From: CADEDV01 sp964412375 | Lineage (GTDB): Bacteria > Bacteroidota > Bacteroidia > Chitinophagales > Chitinophagaceae | DNA length: 64,000 bases | Assembly (NCBI GenBank): GCA_964412375.1 | Contig: CAYPOD010000005.1 | Coordinates: 70,299-134,298 of the forward strand | Reading direction: 5' to 3' | Part shown: in pieces, positions 36,767 to 45,866 of the stretch | How positions within the stretch are numbered: the first letter of the stretch is position 1 | Layout: each line of letters starts with the position of its first letter | The notes under the pieces: model-generated | Told to the model about the DNA's origin: nothing | The model's input: only the letters and a program-made list of their open reading frames with translations | Databases searched by the model: none | Program-made: the position numbers and the translations under genes

Positions 36767-39693
36767 GTATGTCCGTTTTGCCGGATTTTGAAAGGAAACG
36801 GCAACCGTATATCTATTATAGTGCCTGCTGTCGAAACAATAGTAAACTGACCACCAAGTTCACTTACTCTTTTCTGCATGTTTACAAGCCCGTTTCCATT
36901 TGCTTTTTTGTTGTCGTTGCTGATCCCTTTACCATTGTCTTTTATCTGCATAATGAATTGCGAACGTTGTTTGTTAATCGTAATCGAACAATAATCTGCC
37001 GCAGCATGTTTCACCACATTATTCAGCGCTTCTTTTATGATCAGGAAAATATTTTGCCGCACAGGACCGGGAAGTATCATACCTGCCACACCCGGCGCAA
37101 TATTAAATTCCAGCTCAATACCTTTGTGATAGAAAATAGGATTGGCAGCCAGTTTCACTTTTTCTAAGAGGTTGCTGAAACTGTCGTTTTCCGGGTTATT
37201 GGCCCAGGTGATTACCTCCAATTTGTCCAGCATTTCGTCTGTATTGCCTGCTATCTGTTCCAAATATTCTTTCTTGTCCGGATGCTGCCGCAGCATTTCT
37301 GAATAAGCTTTAATGGTGCTTAGCGTGGCGCCGATATCATCATGAAGATCACGGTGTATCCTTGACCGCAACTGCAGCACTTCCATTTTTTTTCGCAAGC
37401 GATATTGAAATAATAAAAAAATTACTGTAGCTATAACAAGAGAAACAGTAAAGAAGAACCATCCTGTTTTCCACCAGGGTTTACTGATGCTGAACAAAAA
37501 AGTGGTGACAGGCTGGCCGGGATCATCAGTAAAAGCAGCGGACTTTACTTCAAATGTATAGTGGCCGGGAGACAATGAAGAATAGGAGACATATCCCCTT
37601 CCTTCCAGCAGGGTCCATTGTTTATCGGTTTCTTTCAGCCGGTACAAATATTTGTTTCTGCCGGGATTGGTAAAATCCATAGCAGAAAATGTGATCACCA
37701 GGTTGTTTTCCGTATGCGATAACCGGACAGGATTGTGAACTGGTATCCGTTTATTAAATACATATACATCTGTTATCTCTACTTGCGGGGCTTTTCTCGA
37801 CATGTTTATTGCCAGTGGCAAAAAATGATCAATGCCTGCGGTGCCGCCAAATACCAGTTCGCCGTTTGGTTTTCTCACAGCACAATAGCGGTTGTATTCT
37901 GAATTGACCAGGCCATCGGCTTTATTGTAATTGGTAAACGACCTGTTGTTCATATCAAACATGCTTAGCCCGTTGCCTGTGCCCAGCCAGAGACGGCCAT
38001 GATCATCGAAAACCATACTATAAATATTCTTATGACAAAGACCAGACTCAACAGTATAGTTTATAAAATTTTCAGCGGAAATATCAAAAATGCTCAAGCC
38101 ATTGTTAGTGCCAAGAAACAGGCGATGATGCAGGCTGTCATACAGCATACAATTCACAGTGTTGTCTGGTAAACCATTTGCATCACTGTATCTATACTCC
38201 TTTTTTGCCACAGTATTTGCATTTACCTGCAACAATCCTCTGCCGGCTGTGCCCAGCCAGATATTATTATTCCTGTCAACAGTGTTTGTTTGAATAAACG
38301 TACCAGTTTCTATGGTGAGGTTGTCACGGCTGGTATTGATAATAGCAGTGGCAGTTCTAAGCCATTCCTCACCTGTTTTATCCCGAAAGATATACGGATT
38401 GACCGGGCTGGGCAGCTCTTTTACTGCGGCAGTTAATTCCTTTACTTCTTCATTGTGGTAGAGATCCGTTTGACGATGCAATTGCAGCAGATACCTGCCT
38501 GCAGAAGCAAAAAAGTCACTGCGTTTTATGGTGTTCACCTTTTGCCAGGTATTATCAATAATGTTGACATCAGTTGTATCATTAAAAGCGAGAAAAACGG
38601 ATCCATCGTTGTCGGAAACAATGGTTTTCAGAAAACGTCCTGATATGGAAATACGGCTGTCTTTGGATGGCACCAATGAATGGAAAGTTTGTATATGCGG
38701 ATTGAATCGTACTAACCCCTGGCCAAATGTGCCCACCCATACGTTATCAGTTTTATCTACAAGCACTGACGAAATATGGCTGCCTGATGAAAGATGATCA
38801 CCTGTTTTATTTACAATTTCTACAACAGCCGATGTTGCTCGTTGAAAGTAATAAATGTTTCTGCGAAGGGCGATATAGCCGTTGCCAAACCGGTCTGTAG
38901 CCACTGCAGTTATCTTATCCAGTCCGGGTAGTTTTATTCTTGCAGGCATTATGTTACTCGTCATAGACTGTCCGTTCCCGGAAGATAGCAGTTGAAAGGC
39001 ATCATCAATACCCCAGGTAAGACCGGAAGATGAAAACATGGCATTGCGTATTTTTTTTCCGGGGAAAAAGCCGGGAGATCTTTCCTCAAGCCTGTTGGTT
39101 GAATAGTCATAGGCAGTGATACACTGATCATTTTCATCAACAGCGTAAAGCCCGGCCAGTTTTTTTTCGCTATCATACAGCGGGTTCATCCAGGTAAAAT
39201 TTTTATTTACCGGCAACGGGTAAAAAATATGCAGACGCTTATCAAAGAGGGCAGAAAACTGCGGTGAAAAAACTGGAATCATGTCTTTCATCGCTGCAGG
39301 TAATGTGTGCTGCTTGTTTTGAGGCCTGCCTGTATCAGTTGGAAAAGGAAATCTCTTCATAACACCTGTTGATGGTTCTAAATGGTGCAGGTAATTAAGT
39401 GTAGTAATCCATAAATAACCATCCGCATCTTCTTTTACAGACAACACGGTATTATTGCCTAAACTGTTGCTGTCGCCGGGGATATGATAATATTTCTTGA
39501 ACTCATAACCATCATAGCGGTTAAGACCGTCATGGGTGGCGATCCATAAAAAACCTTTGCTGTCCTGGTGCAGGTCATACACCACATTTTGAGAAAGACC
39601 CTGGTCGGTGCCAAAGCGTTCAAAATGCAGTTGAAGTTGCCCATGGGCAAACATGGACAGCACATTCAGAATAAATAAAAGTGCAGGTTTCAT
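36763..39693 (-). CDS. Large sensor histidine kinase with periplasmic two-component regulator propeller
   Basis: A kinase of about 976 residues, starting at the ATG at 39693, which gives a normal signal peptide (MKPALLFILNVLSMFAHGQ); an ATG at 39756 would add 21 residues before it. The periplasmic part holds two seven-bladed regulator propellers (repeats of the GLSQNVVYDLHQDSKGFLWI and NVWVGTFGQGLVRF type), then a Y_Y_Y domain near residues 690-760. One membrane helix (WFFFTVSLVIATVIFLLFQY) leads to HisKA_3 with the phospho-acceptor in HRDLHDDIGATL and a HATPase domain. Such kinases often sense polysaccharide or its fragments. It overlaps its regulator gene by 4 bp. Confidence 0.93.
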   Translation of the reverse strand: MKPALLFILNVLSMFAHGQLQLHFERFGTDQGLSQNVVYDLHQDSKGFLWIATHDGLNRYDGYEFKKYYHIPGDSNSLGNNTVLSVKEDADGYLWITTLNYLHHLEPSTGVMKRFPFPTDTGRPQNKQHTLPAAMKDMIPVFSPQFSALFDKRLHIFYPLPVNKNFTWMNPLYDSEKKLAGLYAVDENDQCITAYDYSTNRLEERSPGFFPGKKIRNAMFSSSGLTWGIDDAFQLLSSGNGQSMTSNIMPARIKLPGLDKITAVATDRFGNGYIALRRNIYYFQRATSAVVEIVNKTGDHLSSGSHISSVLVDKTDNVWVGTFGQGLVRFNPHIQTFHSLVPSKDSRISISGRFLKTIVSDNDGSVFLAFNDTTDVNIIDNTWQKVNTIKRSDFFASAGRYLLQLHRQTDLYHNEEVKELTAAVKELPSPVNPYIFRDKTGEEWLRTATAIINTSRDNLTIETGTFIQTNTVDRNNNIWLGTAGRGLLQVNANTVAKKEYRYSDANGLPDNTVNCMLYDSLHHRLFLGTNNGLSIFDISAENFINYTVESGLCHKNIYSMVFDDHGRLWLGTGNGLSMFDMNNRSFTNYNKADGLVNSEYNRYCAVRKPNGELVFGGTAGIDHFLPLAINMSRKAPQVEITDVYVFNKRIPVHNPVRLSHTENNLVITFSAMDFTNPGRNKYLYRLKETDKQWTLLEGRGYVSYSSLSPGHYTFEVKSAAFTDDPGQPVTTFLFSISKPWWKTGWFFFTVSLVIATVIFLLFQYRLRKKMEVLQLRSRIHRDLHDDIGATLSTIKAYSEMLRQHPDKKEYLEQIAGNTDEMLDKLEVITWANNPENDSFSNLLEKVKLAANPIFYHKGIELEFNIAPGVAGMILPGPVRQNIFLIIKEALNNVVKHAAADYCSITINKQRSQFIMQIKDNGKGISNDNKKANGNGLVNMQKRVSELGGQFTIVSTAGTIIDIRLPFPFKIRQNGHT

Positions 39694-39752
39694 ACCGGCC
39701 TTTGCTGGTAATTTAAGAAAAACCTGCCATACCCGATGTTGGCTTTCATGAT

Positions 39753-41313
39753 TCATCGCAAAACCAGCAAATAGCAGGTACGGGTTGAAGTATTCGTTAC
39801 CACTTTCACCAGGTACATACCGGATGGTAATGCTCCTGTTTTCAATACTTTCGTTGTAAAATTAAAATCAGGATGTACCTGCTGGCCAAACTGGTTCACC
39901 AGGATAATGGTACGGACCACTTCATTACCTGTTTCAATTCTTGCCTCGTTGGTTGCGCCAACAGGATTGGGATAAAAGCAGGTTACCCGTTCGGTTGCAG
40001 CATTCACAGTTACCTGTACGGTATCTTTATCTGTTGCACCGTTGTTGTCAGTAACAGTTAATTCAAATTCATNNNNNNNNNNNNNNNNNNNNNNNNNNNN
40101 NNNNNNNNNNNNNNNNNNNNNNNNNNNNNNNNNNNNNNNNNNNNNNNNNNNNNNNNNNNNNNNNNNNNNNNNCTGTGATCTTAGCCCATGCATAAGTGCT
40201 GATGCTTCCATCAGGATCGGAGGATGCAGAGCCGTTTAGTGTAACGGAGTTCGTAGGTAAGGTAATAGTCTGATCTGTTCCTGCATTGGCAACGGGAGGT
40301 TGGTTGGGTGCAGCATTCACAGTTACCTGCACGGTATCTTTATCTGTTGCACCGTTGTTGTCAGTAACAGTTAATTCAAATTCATAAACTCCCTGGGCCA
40401 ATCCTGTCACTGCTGTAAAGACCTGCGAAGGATTGGTGATAGTTCCGGCAACCGGCCCTGTGATCTTAGCCCATGCATAAGTGCTGATGCTTCCATCAGG
40501 ATCGGAGGATGCGGAGCCGTTCAGGGTAATATTATTGGTTGGTAAGGTGATGGTTTGATCTGTTCCTGCATTGGCAATCGGTGGAACATTTCCTGCAATA
40601 TCAAAGGTTCTGTTCCCGGTGATGCTCCATTTGCCGTTACCATCACGGGAACGGACAAATATGCGATGTGTACCCGTTGACAAACCCGTTACATTGACAG
40701 CTACTGGGAGATCGGCAATATCCATTCCCGGCGAAAAGCTAACGGATATGCCGTTACCAAAGCCGGGGTCAGTGTCAATGAAATATTCCAGGTAGGTAAT
40801 ATTTCCTGTATTGATAACTCCTTTGATGAAAACTGCAGCACCGGCCAAACTCCATTTCGTCCCGTCAAACGAACGAATAAACAGCATATGAGGTCCATCA
40901 CCAGCTGCGCTAATATCAATAGCATGGGAAAGATTGATAATATTAGCGGCGGGTGTAAAAGGAATGCTGCTGCCGTTACCAAAACCGGGATCAGTATCTA
41001 TAAAATATTCAATACTTGAAATATTACCGGATGCTCCAGTTCCTTTCAGGAAAGACTGTCTTGCGGTTAAGCTCCAGGCAACACCATCAAACGAACGGAT
41101 ATAAAGGTTATGAAACCCGTTGCTGAGAGAACCGATGTTTGCATTCACCGCCAGTTCATTGAGGTTTGGCCCGGGAGTGAAAGATGCAGCGATAGCATTA
41201 TCAAAACCGGGGTCTGAATCAAAAAAATATTCGATCCTCGAAATATGCTGTGATGCTGCCAATAACGGGAAGCAGCAGCAAAGTGATAGAAGTATTTTTT
41301 TTGTTTGGTGCAT
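39753..41313 (-). CDS. T9SS-secreted protein with PKD repeats, interrupted by an assembly gap
   Basis: Signal peptide (to about residue 22), then three repeats of about 67 residues, each with the core EYFxDxDPGFxN and ending in RSxDGxxWS. At least two PKD domains follow (NAGTDQTITLPTN ... VTDNNGATDKDTVQVTVNA), and the end is a T9SS sorting tail (FYPNPVGATNEARIETG ... LLVLR). The run of 100 N breaks the frame by one base; the two flanks are clearly parts of one gene, since replacing the N's with the 72 bp expected from the intact repeat restores the frame. A surface-exposed adhesive or binding role is likely. Confidence 0.82.
40073..40172. other. Assembly gap of 100 N inside tandem PKD repeats
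   Basis: Exactly 100 N lie between two nearly identical copies of a 285-bp PKD-repeat unit. The true missing length is expected to be 72 bp plus any number of 285-bp units, because the flanks are offset against the intact copy by that amount. The repeat explains why assembly failed here. Confidence 0.9.
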
Positions 41314-41330
41314 TCAGGCAGTATTGACGA

Positions 41331-42308
41331 TCAATTATTACTACGGGTGCTGATAACAATATTTAATGTATTTCCGGATGGAAGTGTGGGTACATCCAGT
41401 TTATAGATTGATGGGATGGGGGGTATCAGTCCAAGTTTAAAGGCCGACGTGCCACCAAAAGCACCGCAGTCAATTCCACCTTCACCGGCACCCTGTGCAG
41501 GGTTTGGTCCTGTTGTTTGTAATACGAAGTGATTGTCTACATTACCGTTAGGGTTTACAAAAACTGTAGCCATAGTCACACTATTCTGGTTGCTGTTACC
41601 TGCAGGCAGAATATTTGCACCTGCGAGGTTATTCAAAAATGAAGAAGCAGACCCGGTTCCTAAGGAAGAGGTTTTGTTGAAAATATTATTCTTAACTATA
41701 CTATTGTGAAAAGTTGGAGCTGTGGTGCCAATAACAGCGGAAATCACATTGTTAGCAAACTCACCACTGCTGGCATTATCCATGATGGTATAATTCTCAA
41801 TAATATTGTTTTTAACAATCAATCCTGTAGATCCGGAGTTAATGGACAAGGCGTTGAAAACACAGTTCATGATAACGGTATTGTCGGAATTGTTTAAAGT
41901 AATACCGCCTGAAATTCTGCAACGAAGGATCGATGTATTGGGATTGCCTGCATTGATGGTGATGGAAAATGCGTTGATCATGAGCACCACACCGGCGGTT
42001 GAAACACTTACGGAATTCAAAGTGCCGGAAACAGCGTTGTACTGCAGACCCGGATTATCACCCAGGAAACTGCCCAGGCTTACCAGCACCAGTTGTTTGC
42101 TGATGGTCAGGTTGCCGTATGACGTTGACGATGGTTCAAAATGGATAGTATCACCTGCACTTGCTGCGTCATGTGCTGCCTGTGCAGTGGTAAAATCGGC
42201 AGTGATGCCCGCTGTATTGTTTACCCGCCATATCCTGGCAAATGAATGGGTGCAAATGCCGCACAATAGGATTAGCATACTGCAAAAAGCAACAAGATTT
42301 TTTTTCAT
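41331..42308 (-). CDS. Secreted right-handed beta-helix protein
   Basis: A 325-residue protein with a signal peptide (MKKNLVAFCSMLILLCGICTHS) and a passenger built of short strands (RCRISGGITLNNSDN, VIMNCVFNALSIN, GLIVKNNIIENYTI, KNNIFNKTSS), the pattern of pectate-lyase-like or parallel beta-helix proteins. The catalytic residues of a known lyase cannot be identified. There is no recognisable T9SS tail at the end. It lies 17 bp upstream of the PKD gene and shares its strand, so the two may form one transcript from the promoter at 42371-42401. Confidence 0.68.
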   Translation of the reverse strand: MKKNLVAFCSMLILLCGICTHSFARIWRVNNTAGITADFTTAQAAHDAASAGDTIHFEPSSTSYGNLTISKQLVLVSLGSFLGDNPGLQYNAVSGTLNSVSVSTAGVVLMINAFSITINAGNPNTSILRCRISGGITLNNSDNTVIMNCVFNALSINSGSTGLIVKNNIIENYTIMDNASSGEFANNVISAVIGTTAPTFHNSIVKNNIFNKTSSLGTGSASSFLNNLAGANILPAGNSNQNSVTMATVFVNPNGNVDNHFVLQTTGPNPAQGAGEGGIDCGAFGGTSAFKLGLIPPIPSIYKLDVPTLPSGNTLNIVISTRSNN

Positions 42309-42370
42309 AAACAGAAGTTGAGTGATGAAGCAGGGCGGGATAACGATTTTTTAAAGGGCGGAGGCAAACT

Positions 42371-42401
42371 CAAAAGTATGGAAGTGTATTACCGGAGTCA
42401 A
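42371..42401 (-). promoter_or_regulatory. Bacteroidota promoter of the beta-helix and PKD genes
   Basis: On the minus strand TTG (42401-42399), 20 nt, then TACTTTTG (42378-42371) match the -33/-7 consensus. Transcription would begin near 42364, some 55 nt before the ATG at 42308. The rest of 42309-42596 shows a palindromic repeat cut by the insertion sequence. Confidence 0.65.
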
Positions 42402-42554
42402 TCCCTAATAGTAGGCAAAGAATCAACTGGCTCTATAGCAAAAAAAAGCTATACCATTTGCAGACACCAGTTAATAAGCAGGGAAAAATAAAACGGGGCA
42501 AAAAATTCTTTAGCAAAGGGGGAAGTGGTACAGTTTGAGCATGAAACCTCTTTT

Positions 42555-42596
42555 ACCACATAGATTTATAGCCTATGTGAAGCTATGTACCCATGT
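42555..42596. repeat. Left part of a palindromic intergenic repeat split by the insertion sequence
   Basis: ACCACATAGA begins near 42555, and CACATAG / CTATGTG at 42558-42580 makes an internal hairpin. The other half of the palindrome, TCTATGTGGT, lies at the far side of the insertion (43857-43866). Joined across the element the two halves make one inverted repeat of about 56 bp. Confidence 0.6.
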
Positions 42597-42630
42597 ATTC
42601 TAAGGTTCACAAACTGCCAAAAAATAGTTT

Positions 42631-43620
42631 TCAGGCAGCTTGTAAAAAGTTCTCGACATATGGTGTTTGACGTTTAATAACAGCAAACATCCTGTATAAG
42701 ATCTTGTTACGGACGATGTTGATGGTACTCATTTTTGATTTGCCATCATTGGTTCGTCTCAGATAGTATTCGTTTAGCTCTTTGTCATGTTGGATAGCAG
42801 ATTTTGCAGCAAGATCAAGTAAAGTCTTCATTCGTTTGTCGGCCAGGTGGCTCACTTTTGTTTTGCCTCTGATGCTGGTCCCTGATGTATTTTCAAAAGG
42901 AGCCGTTCCACAGTAGCAAGCAAATTTTCTGGCATTAGCAAAGCGGGTAAAGTTTCTGGTTTTAATGATTGTTGCTATCGACACCAATTTTCCTACACCC
43001 TTGATACTTTGAAGCAAGGATTGATTTTGCTTCAACGAAGGGTCGCTTTGAACGATAGCATCCATTTCATCTTCCAGTTTGTCAATCTCTTTGCCAAGGC
43101 ATTTGATGAGCCGGGTGTGTGATTGGATGATAGCATCCTGTTTCAATAGCCCGATGTTGCTGTATTCTTTTAGCGCATTGAGCAGGCCTGCCCTTTGTCT
43201 CACCAAGTGTTCTCTGGTTGAGTACAACATTTGTAGTCTCTGTAACTCGACGCTGGCAGGTGTTTCAGCGATCAGCTTGGCTCTTTTTTCAAAGCCATAC
43301 TCCGCAATTCGGCGGGCATCCATTTTGTCGGATTTACCACGTACCAGACCAATAGATCGCTTGATAGCAAGAGCAGGAACTTTGACAAATGCGATCTGAT
43401 GCTGATGCAAAAAATGTTCAAAGCAATAACTGTAAAATCCTGTGTGCTCCATCACGATCATTGTTTCAGAAGGATTGATGTTGTGTTGCCAAAACCATTT
43501 GAGCAAATCTTTAAATCCTGAAGGTGTATTTTCAACCTGGATGTGAGTTTTGAGCAAATGGCAGAACAGATCAATAGTTCTTTTGGAGAGGTCAGCTCCG
43601 ATGATGTGTTGGAGTTTCAT
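42631..43620 (-). CDS. IS110 family DEDD transposase (recombinase)
   Basis: A 329-residue recombinase. The N-terminal RuvC-like DEDD domain has the first acidic residue in GADLSKRTIDLF, the second in VMEHTGFYSY and the last pair in SDKMDARRIAEYG. A coiled region (about residues 130-200) follows, and a C-terminal Tnp_20 domain starts at SIKGVGKLVSIATII. The catalytic serine is expected in FENTSGTSIRGKTK. IS110 recombinases cut and rejoin DNA as directed by a bridge RNA encoded in the element's non-coding end. Length is within the family range. No frameshift or stop is seen, so the gene is likely active. Confidence 0.94.
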   Translation of the reverse strand: MKLQHIIGADLSKRTIDLFCHLLKTHIQVENTPSGFKDLLKWFWQHNINPSETMIVMEHTGFYSYCFEHFLHQHQIAFVKVPALAIKRSIGLVRGKSDKMDARRIAEYGFEKRAKLIAETPASVELQRLQMLYSTREHLVRQRAGLLNALKEYSNIGLLKQDAIIQSHTRLIKCLGKEIDKLEDEMDAIVQSDPSLKQNQSLLQSIKGVGKLVSIATIIKTRNFTRFANARKFACYCGTAPFENTSGTSIRGKTKVSHLADKRMKTLLDLAAKSAIQHDKELNEYYLRRTNDGKSKMSTINIVRNKILYRMFAVIKRQTPYVENFLQAA

Positions 43621-43647
43621 AACTTTGTTTTTAGGACTTACAAAAAA

Positions 43648-43783
43648 GTTGCCTAGCCTAAAACCTTTAATTAGTCTCTAAGGACTTACTATTCTAACTG
43701 GGCCTCGGCAACCGTGGATAGGCAGTGGGGACTAATACATAGGTTAGATCTCAAGTCTGTTTCTATGTCAAGTTCACCCCACT
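43648..43783 (-). ncRNA. Predicted bridge RNA of the IS110 element (core part)
   Basis: Read on the minus strand this segment upstream of the transposase has two stem-closed loops. Loop 1: stem AGTGGGG (43783-43777) / CCCCACT (43730-43724) encloses ACATAGAA (43768-43761), identical to the left target side, and ATGTATT (43740-43734), complementary to AATACAT on the right target side. Loop 2: stem GTTGCC (43712-43707) / GGCAAC (43653-43648) encloses TTAGAAT (43697-43691), identical to the element's right end plus core, and AAAGGTTTTA (43668-43659), complementary with one mismatch to the element's left end. Each pair is separated by a small hairpin. The 5' end and promoter are not determined. 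Confidence 0.78.
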
Positions 43784-43901
43784 TCCTTTCCACAAAATTC
43801 TATCTCTTTTATTTCTGCTATCCCATATGTCAATGAACTAATTTGATCTAAAGGATTCTATGTGGTTAAGATTTTAAAATGTGCCACTACCAGCAAAGGC
43901 A

Positions 43902-44255
43902 TCACGTCTTTATCTCCTGCCCTATAAACAGCAGGGTGTTGGTTTGCGGAATGCCGATATGCAGTTCTCTCATGCCATATTCCTGGTCAAATGGCTCTCT
44001 CACTTTCATGTCTTTTACTTTATCTTTTATCGAAATCCAGAGGGCATCCAGGTCATCCACTTCCAGGTAAAATTCCATCTGACCGATATCAGTGCCGGCC
44101 CGCAGCAAATGAACCGTGAGATTATCTTTATGATAAATCGCATAAGTGTCCGTATCCATAGCTGTGGAAAATCCCAGTACGTCTTTGAAGAACCGGCCCG
44201 TTTCCGCCAGGTTAAAGGAAGGGATCATCGGGCTTAGGTAGAGAGCTTTGTACAT
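43902..44255 (-). CDS. VOC superfamily (glyoxalase/dioxygenase fold) protein
   Basis: A 117-residue protein starting at the ATG at 44255 (MYKALYLSPMIPSFNLAETG), with the two-module beta-alpha-beta-beta-beta pattern of the VOC fold. NLAETGRFFKDVLGFS near residue 15 is typical. The C-terminal module reads GMRELHIGIPQTNTLLF. The metal-ligand positions are not all recognisable, so the reaction (isomerase, dioxygenase or resistance protein) cannot be assigned. A longer reading frame from 44333 adds 26 arginine-rich residues and is not preferred. It lies next to the IS110 element. Confidence 0.75.
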   Translation of the reverse strand: MYKALYLSPMIPSFNLAETGRFFKDVLGFSTAMDTDTYAIYHKDNLTVHLLRAGTDIGQMEFYLEVDDLDALWISIKDKVKDMKVREPFDQEYGMRELHIGIPQTNTLLFIGQEIKT

Positions 44256-44420
44256 GAAGGCTGGTTTTGTCCCTAAATGTACATAACCCCACGAAAAATT
44301 TCTATTCCTGTAAAGTTGATTTCTTCGCTTCACATGTTTCTTTTCTGCCTTTGGAGAAAGTCTTGCTGAGAAGGGAAACCGCAGGAGAGTGGTTCGGCTT
44401 TTTTCCTGTAATTTGAGCCA

Positions 44421-45650
44421 ATGTGGAATGTTAATACTGATGAGATCCTGATCATTGCCTGTAGCCTGGTTGTGTTGTCCTATCTTTTTTCTATTGTCAG
44501 CCGGTACATACGGGTCCCGTCAGTACTCTTGCTGTTGTTTGCCGGTATCGGTTTCAGGGTTCTTGCCGACTATTACAGTTTCAATATTTCTTTCTCCAAC
44601 CAGTTAGTAGAAATATTGGGAGTGGTGGGGCTGATCATGATCGTACTCGAAGCAGGGCTTGACCTCAAACTCGGAAAGGATAAGGCGAAAGTGATACGCA
44701 ATTCTTTTTTTTCGGCCCTTATCATTTTTGTTTTGTCCACGGTACTGCTTACATATATATTGAACTTTTGGCTGAAGGAACCGATAGATAAATGTCTTGT
44801 CTATGCCATTCCTCTTTCCATCATGAGCAGTTCCATCGTTATCCCGAGCATCCATCCGCTCAGTGGCGGCAAGAGAGAATTCCTGGTGTATGAAGCCTCC
44901 TTTTCGGATATTATCGGCATCATTGCCTTTAATTATTTTATTGCTGATGACCGTCTCACCTGGTCTTCGGTCGGAACATTCAGCATCAACCTTGTCCTTT
45001 CCGTGGTGGCGGCCATCCTGTTGTCTTTTCTCCTGTTCCTTATCCTGGCCAAAACAAAACTGAACATAAAGTTCTTCCTGATATTCTCTTTGCTGATCCT
45101 GATCTATGCAGCGGGCAAGCTATTACACCTGCCTTCGCTGATCATCATCATCGGGTTTGGATTGCTCATCAACAACTGGGACATGATCAAATGGCCGAAG
45201 ATACTCCGGTATTTCCCGCATGAGCAGGTCAATTCGTTGTACCAACTGCTGCATTCCGTTACGGCGGAAACATCTTTTCTTATCCGCACTTTTTTCTTTT
45301 TATTGTTCGGCTTTTCCATATCGCTGCGCTTTCTTTCGGAAAAGGAGGTCATCCTTGTCGGCAGTCTTATCGTGGCGGCATTATTCCTGATACGGATACT
45401 CTATCTCCGTTTTTTTGTCCGCACCAATCTTTTTCCCGAAGCCTTTTTTATTCCCCGTGGTCTTATCACCATTGTGTTATTTTATAAAATACCGGATAGC
45501 CTCAAACTCAGCAGTTTTAACGACGGCATTCTTTTCTACATCATCCTTACCACCAGCATCATCATGGCGCTGGGGATGGTGTTTTATAAAAAGAAACCCG
45601 AACAGATCGTCGAGGAAGGCACTTTTGCTGAGAGGCCGGATATATTATAA
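44421..45650 (+). CDS. Cation:proton antiporter (CPA family)
   Basis: A 409-residue polytopic protein with about twelve membrane helices and a short charged tail. The segments GLIMIVLEAGLDLKLGKDK, SIMSSSIVIPSIHPLSGGKRE and VYEASFSDIIGIIAFNYF hold the conserved acidic positions (the E and D of VLEAG-LD and ASFSDI) found in Na+/H+ and K+/H+ exchangers of the CPA superfamily. FFIPRGLITIVLFYKIP is the matching C-terminal helix. No C-terminal TrkA-N regulator is present. The ion is not readable from sequence. ATG at 44421 is used. Confidence 0.85.
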   Translation: MWNVNTDEILIIACSLVVLSYLFSIVSRYIRVPSVLLLLFAGIGFRVLADYYSFNISFSNQLVEILGVVGLIMIVLEAGLDLKLGKDKAKVIRNSFFSALIIFVLSTVLLTYILNFWLKEPIDKCLVYAIPLSIMSSSIVIPSIHPLSGGKREFLVYEASFSDIIGIIAFNYFIADDRLTWSSVGTFSINLVLSVVAAILLSFLLFLILAKTKLNIKFFLIFSLLILIYAAGKLLHLPSLIIIIGFGLLINNWDMIKWPKILRYFPHEQVNSLYQLLHSVTAETSFLIRTFFFLLFGFSISLRFLSEKEVILVGSLIVAALFLIRILYLRFFVRTNLFPEAFFIPRGLITIVLFYKIPDSLKLSSFNDGILFYIILTTSIIMALGMVFYKKKPEQIVEEGTFAERPDIL

Positions 45651-45866
45651 CTTCTTTTGCTTCAGACCAACATGGGCAGATGTGATTAAAGTACAGAAGG
45701 CATGGATATTTAAAGTTGTTGATAAAAAACACCAAAAACATCGGAAGTGATACTAAATAAATGTAACACTTATGGCAATTCCAGAAATAGTGTCAGGCCT
45801 GCTGTATGCAGGTCTGCCCGGAGATTTTGTGCTGGAATGAATACTATACTGGTGGAAAAGGGGTTT

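Larger units (their letters stand above)
42597..43860 (-). mobile_element. IS110-family insertion sequence
   Basis: The element is bounded by ATTCTA at 42597-42602 and 43855-43860; one copy is the shared core. The interior 42603-43854 is about 1.25 kb, a normal IS110 size. There are no terminal inverted repeats, as expected for the family. The transposase leaves 28 bp on its 3' side and 234 bp on its 5' side, the arrangement of the IS110 subgroup (long non-coding left end). The element has split a palindromic repeat. Boundaries rest on the repeat of ATTCTA and on the restored palindrome. Confidence 0.8.

Noticed and set aside
43079..43399. Plus-strand open frame within the IS110 element as a passenger gene
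   Set aside because: It lies entirely opposite the transposase coding sequence and has no recognisable family.
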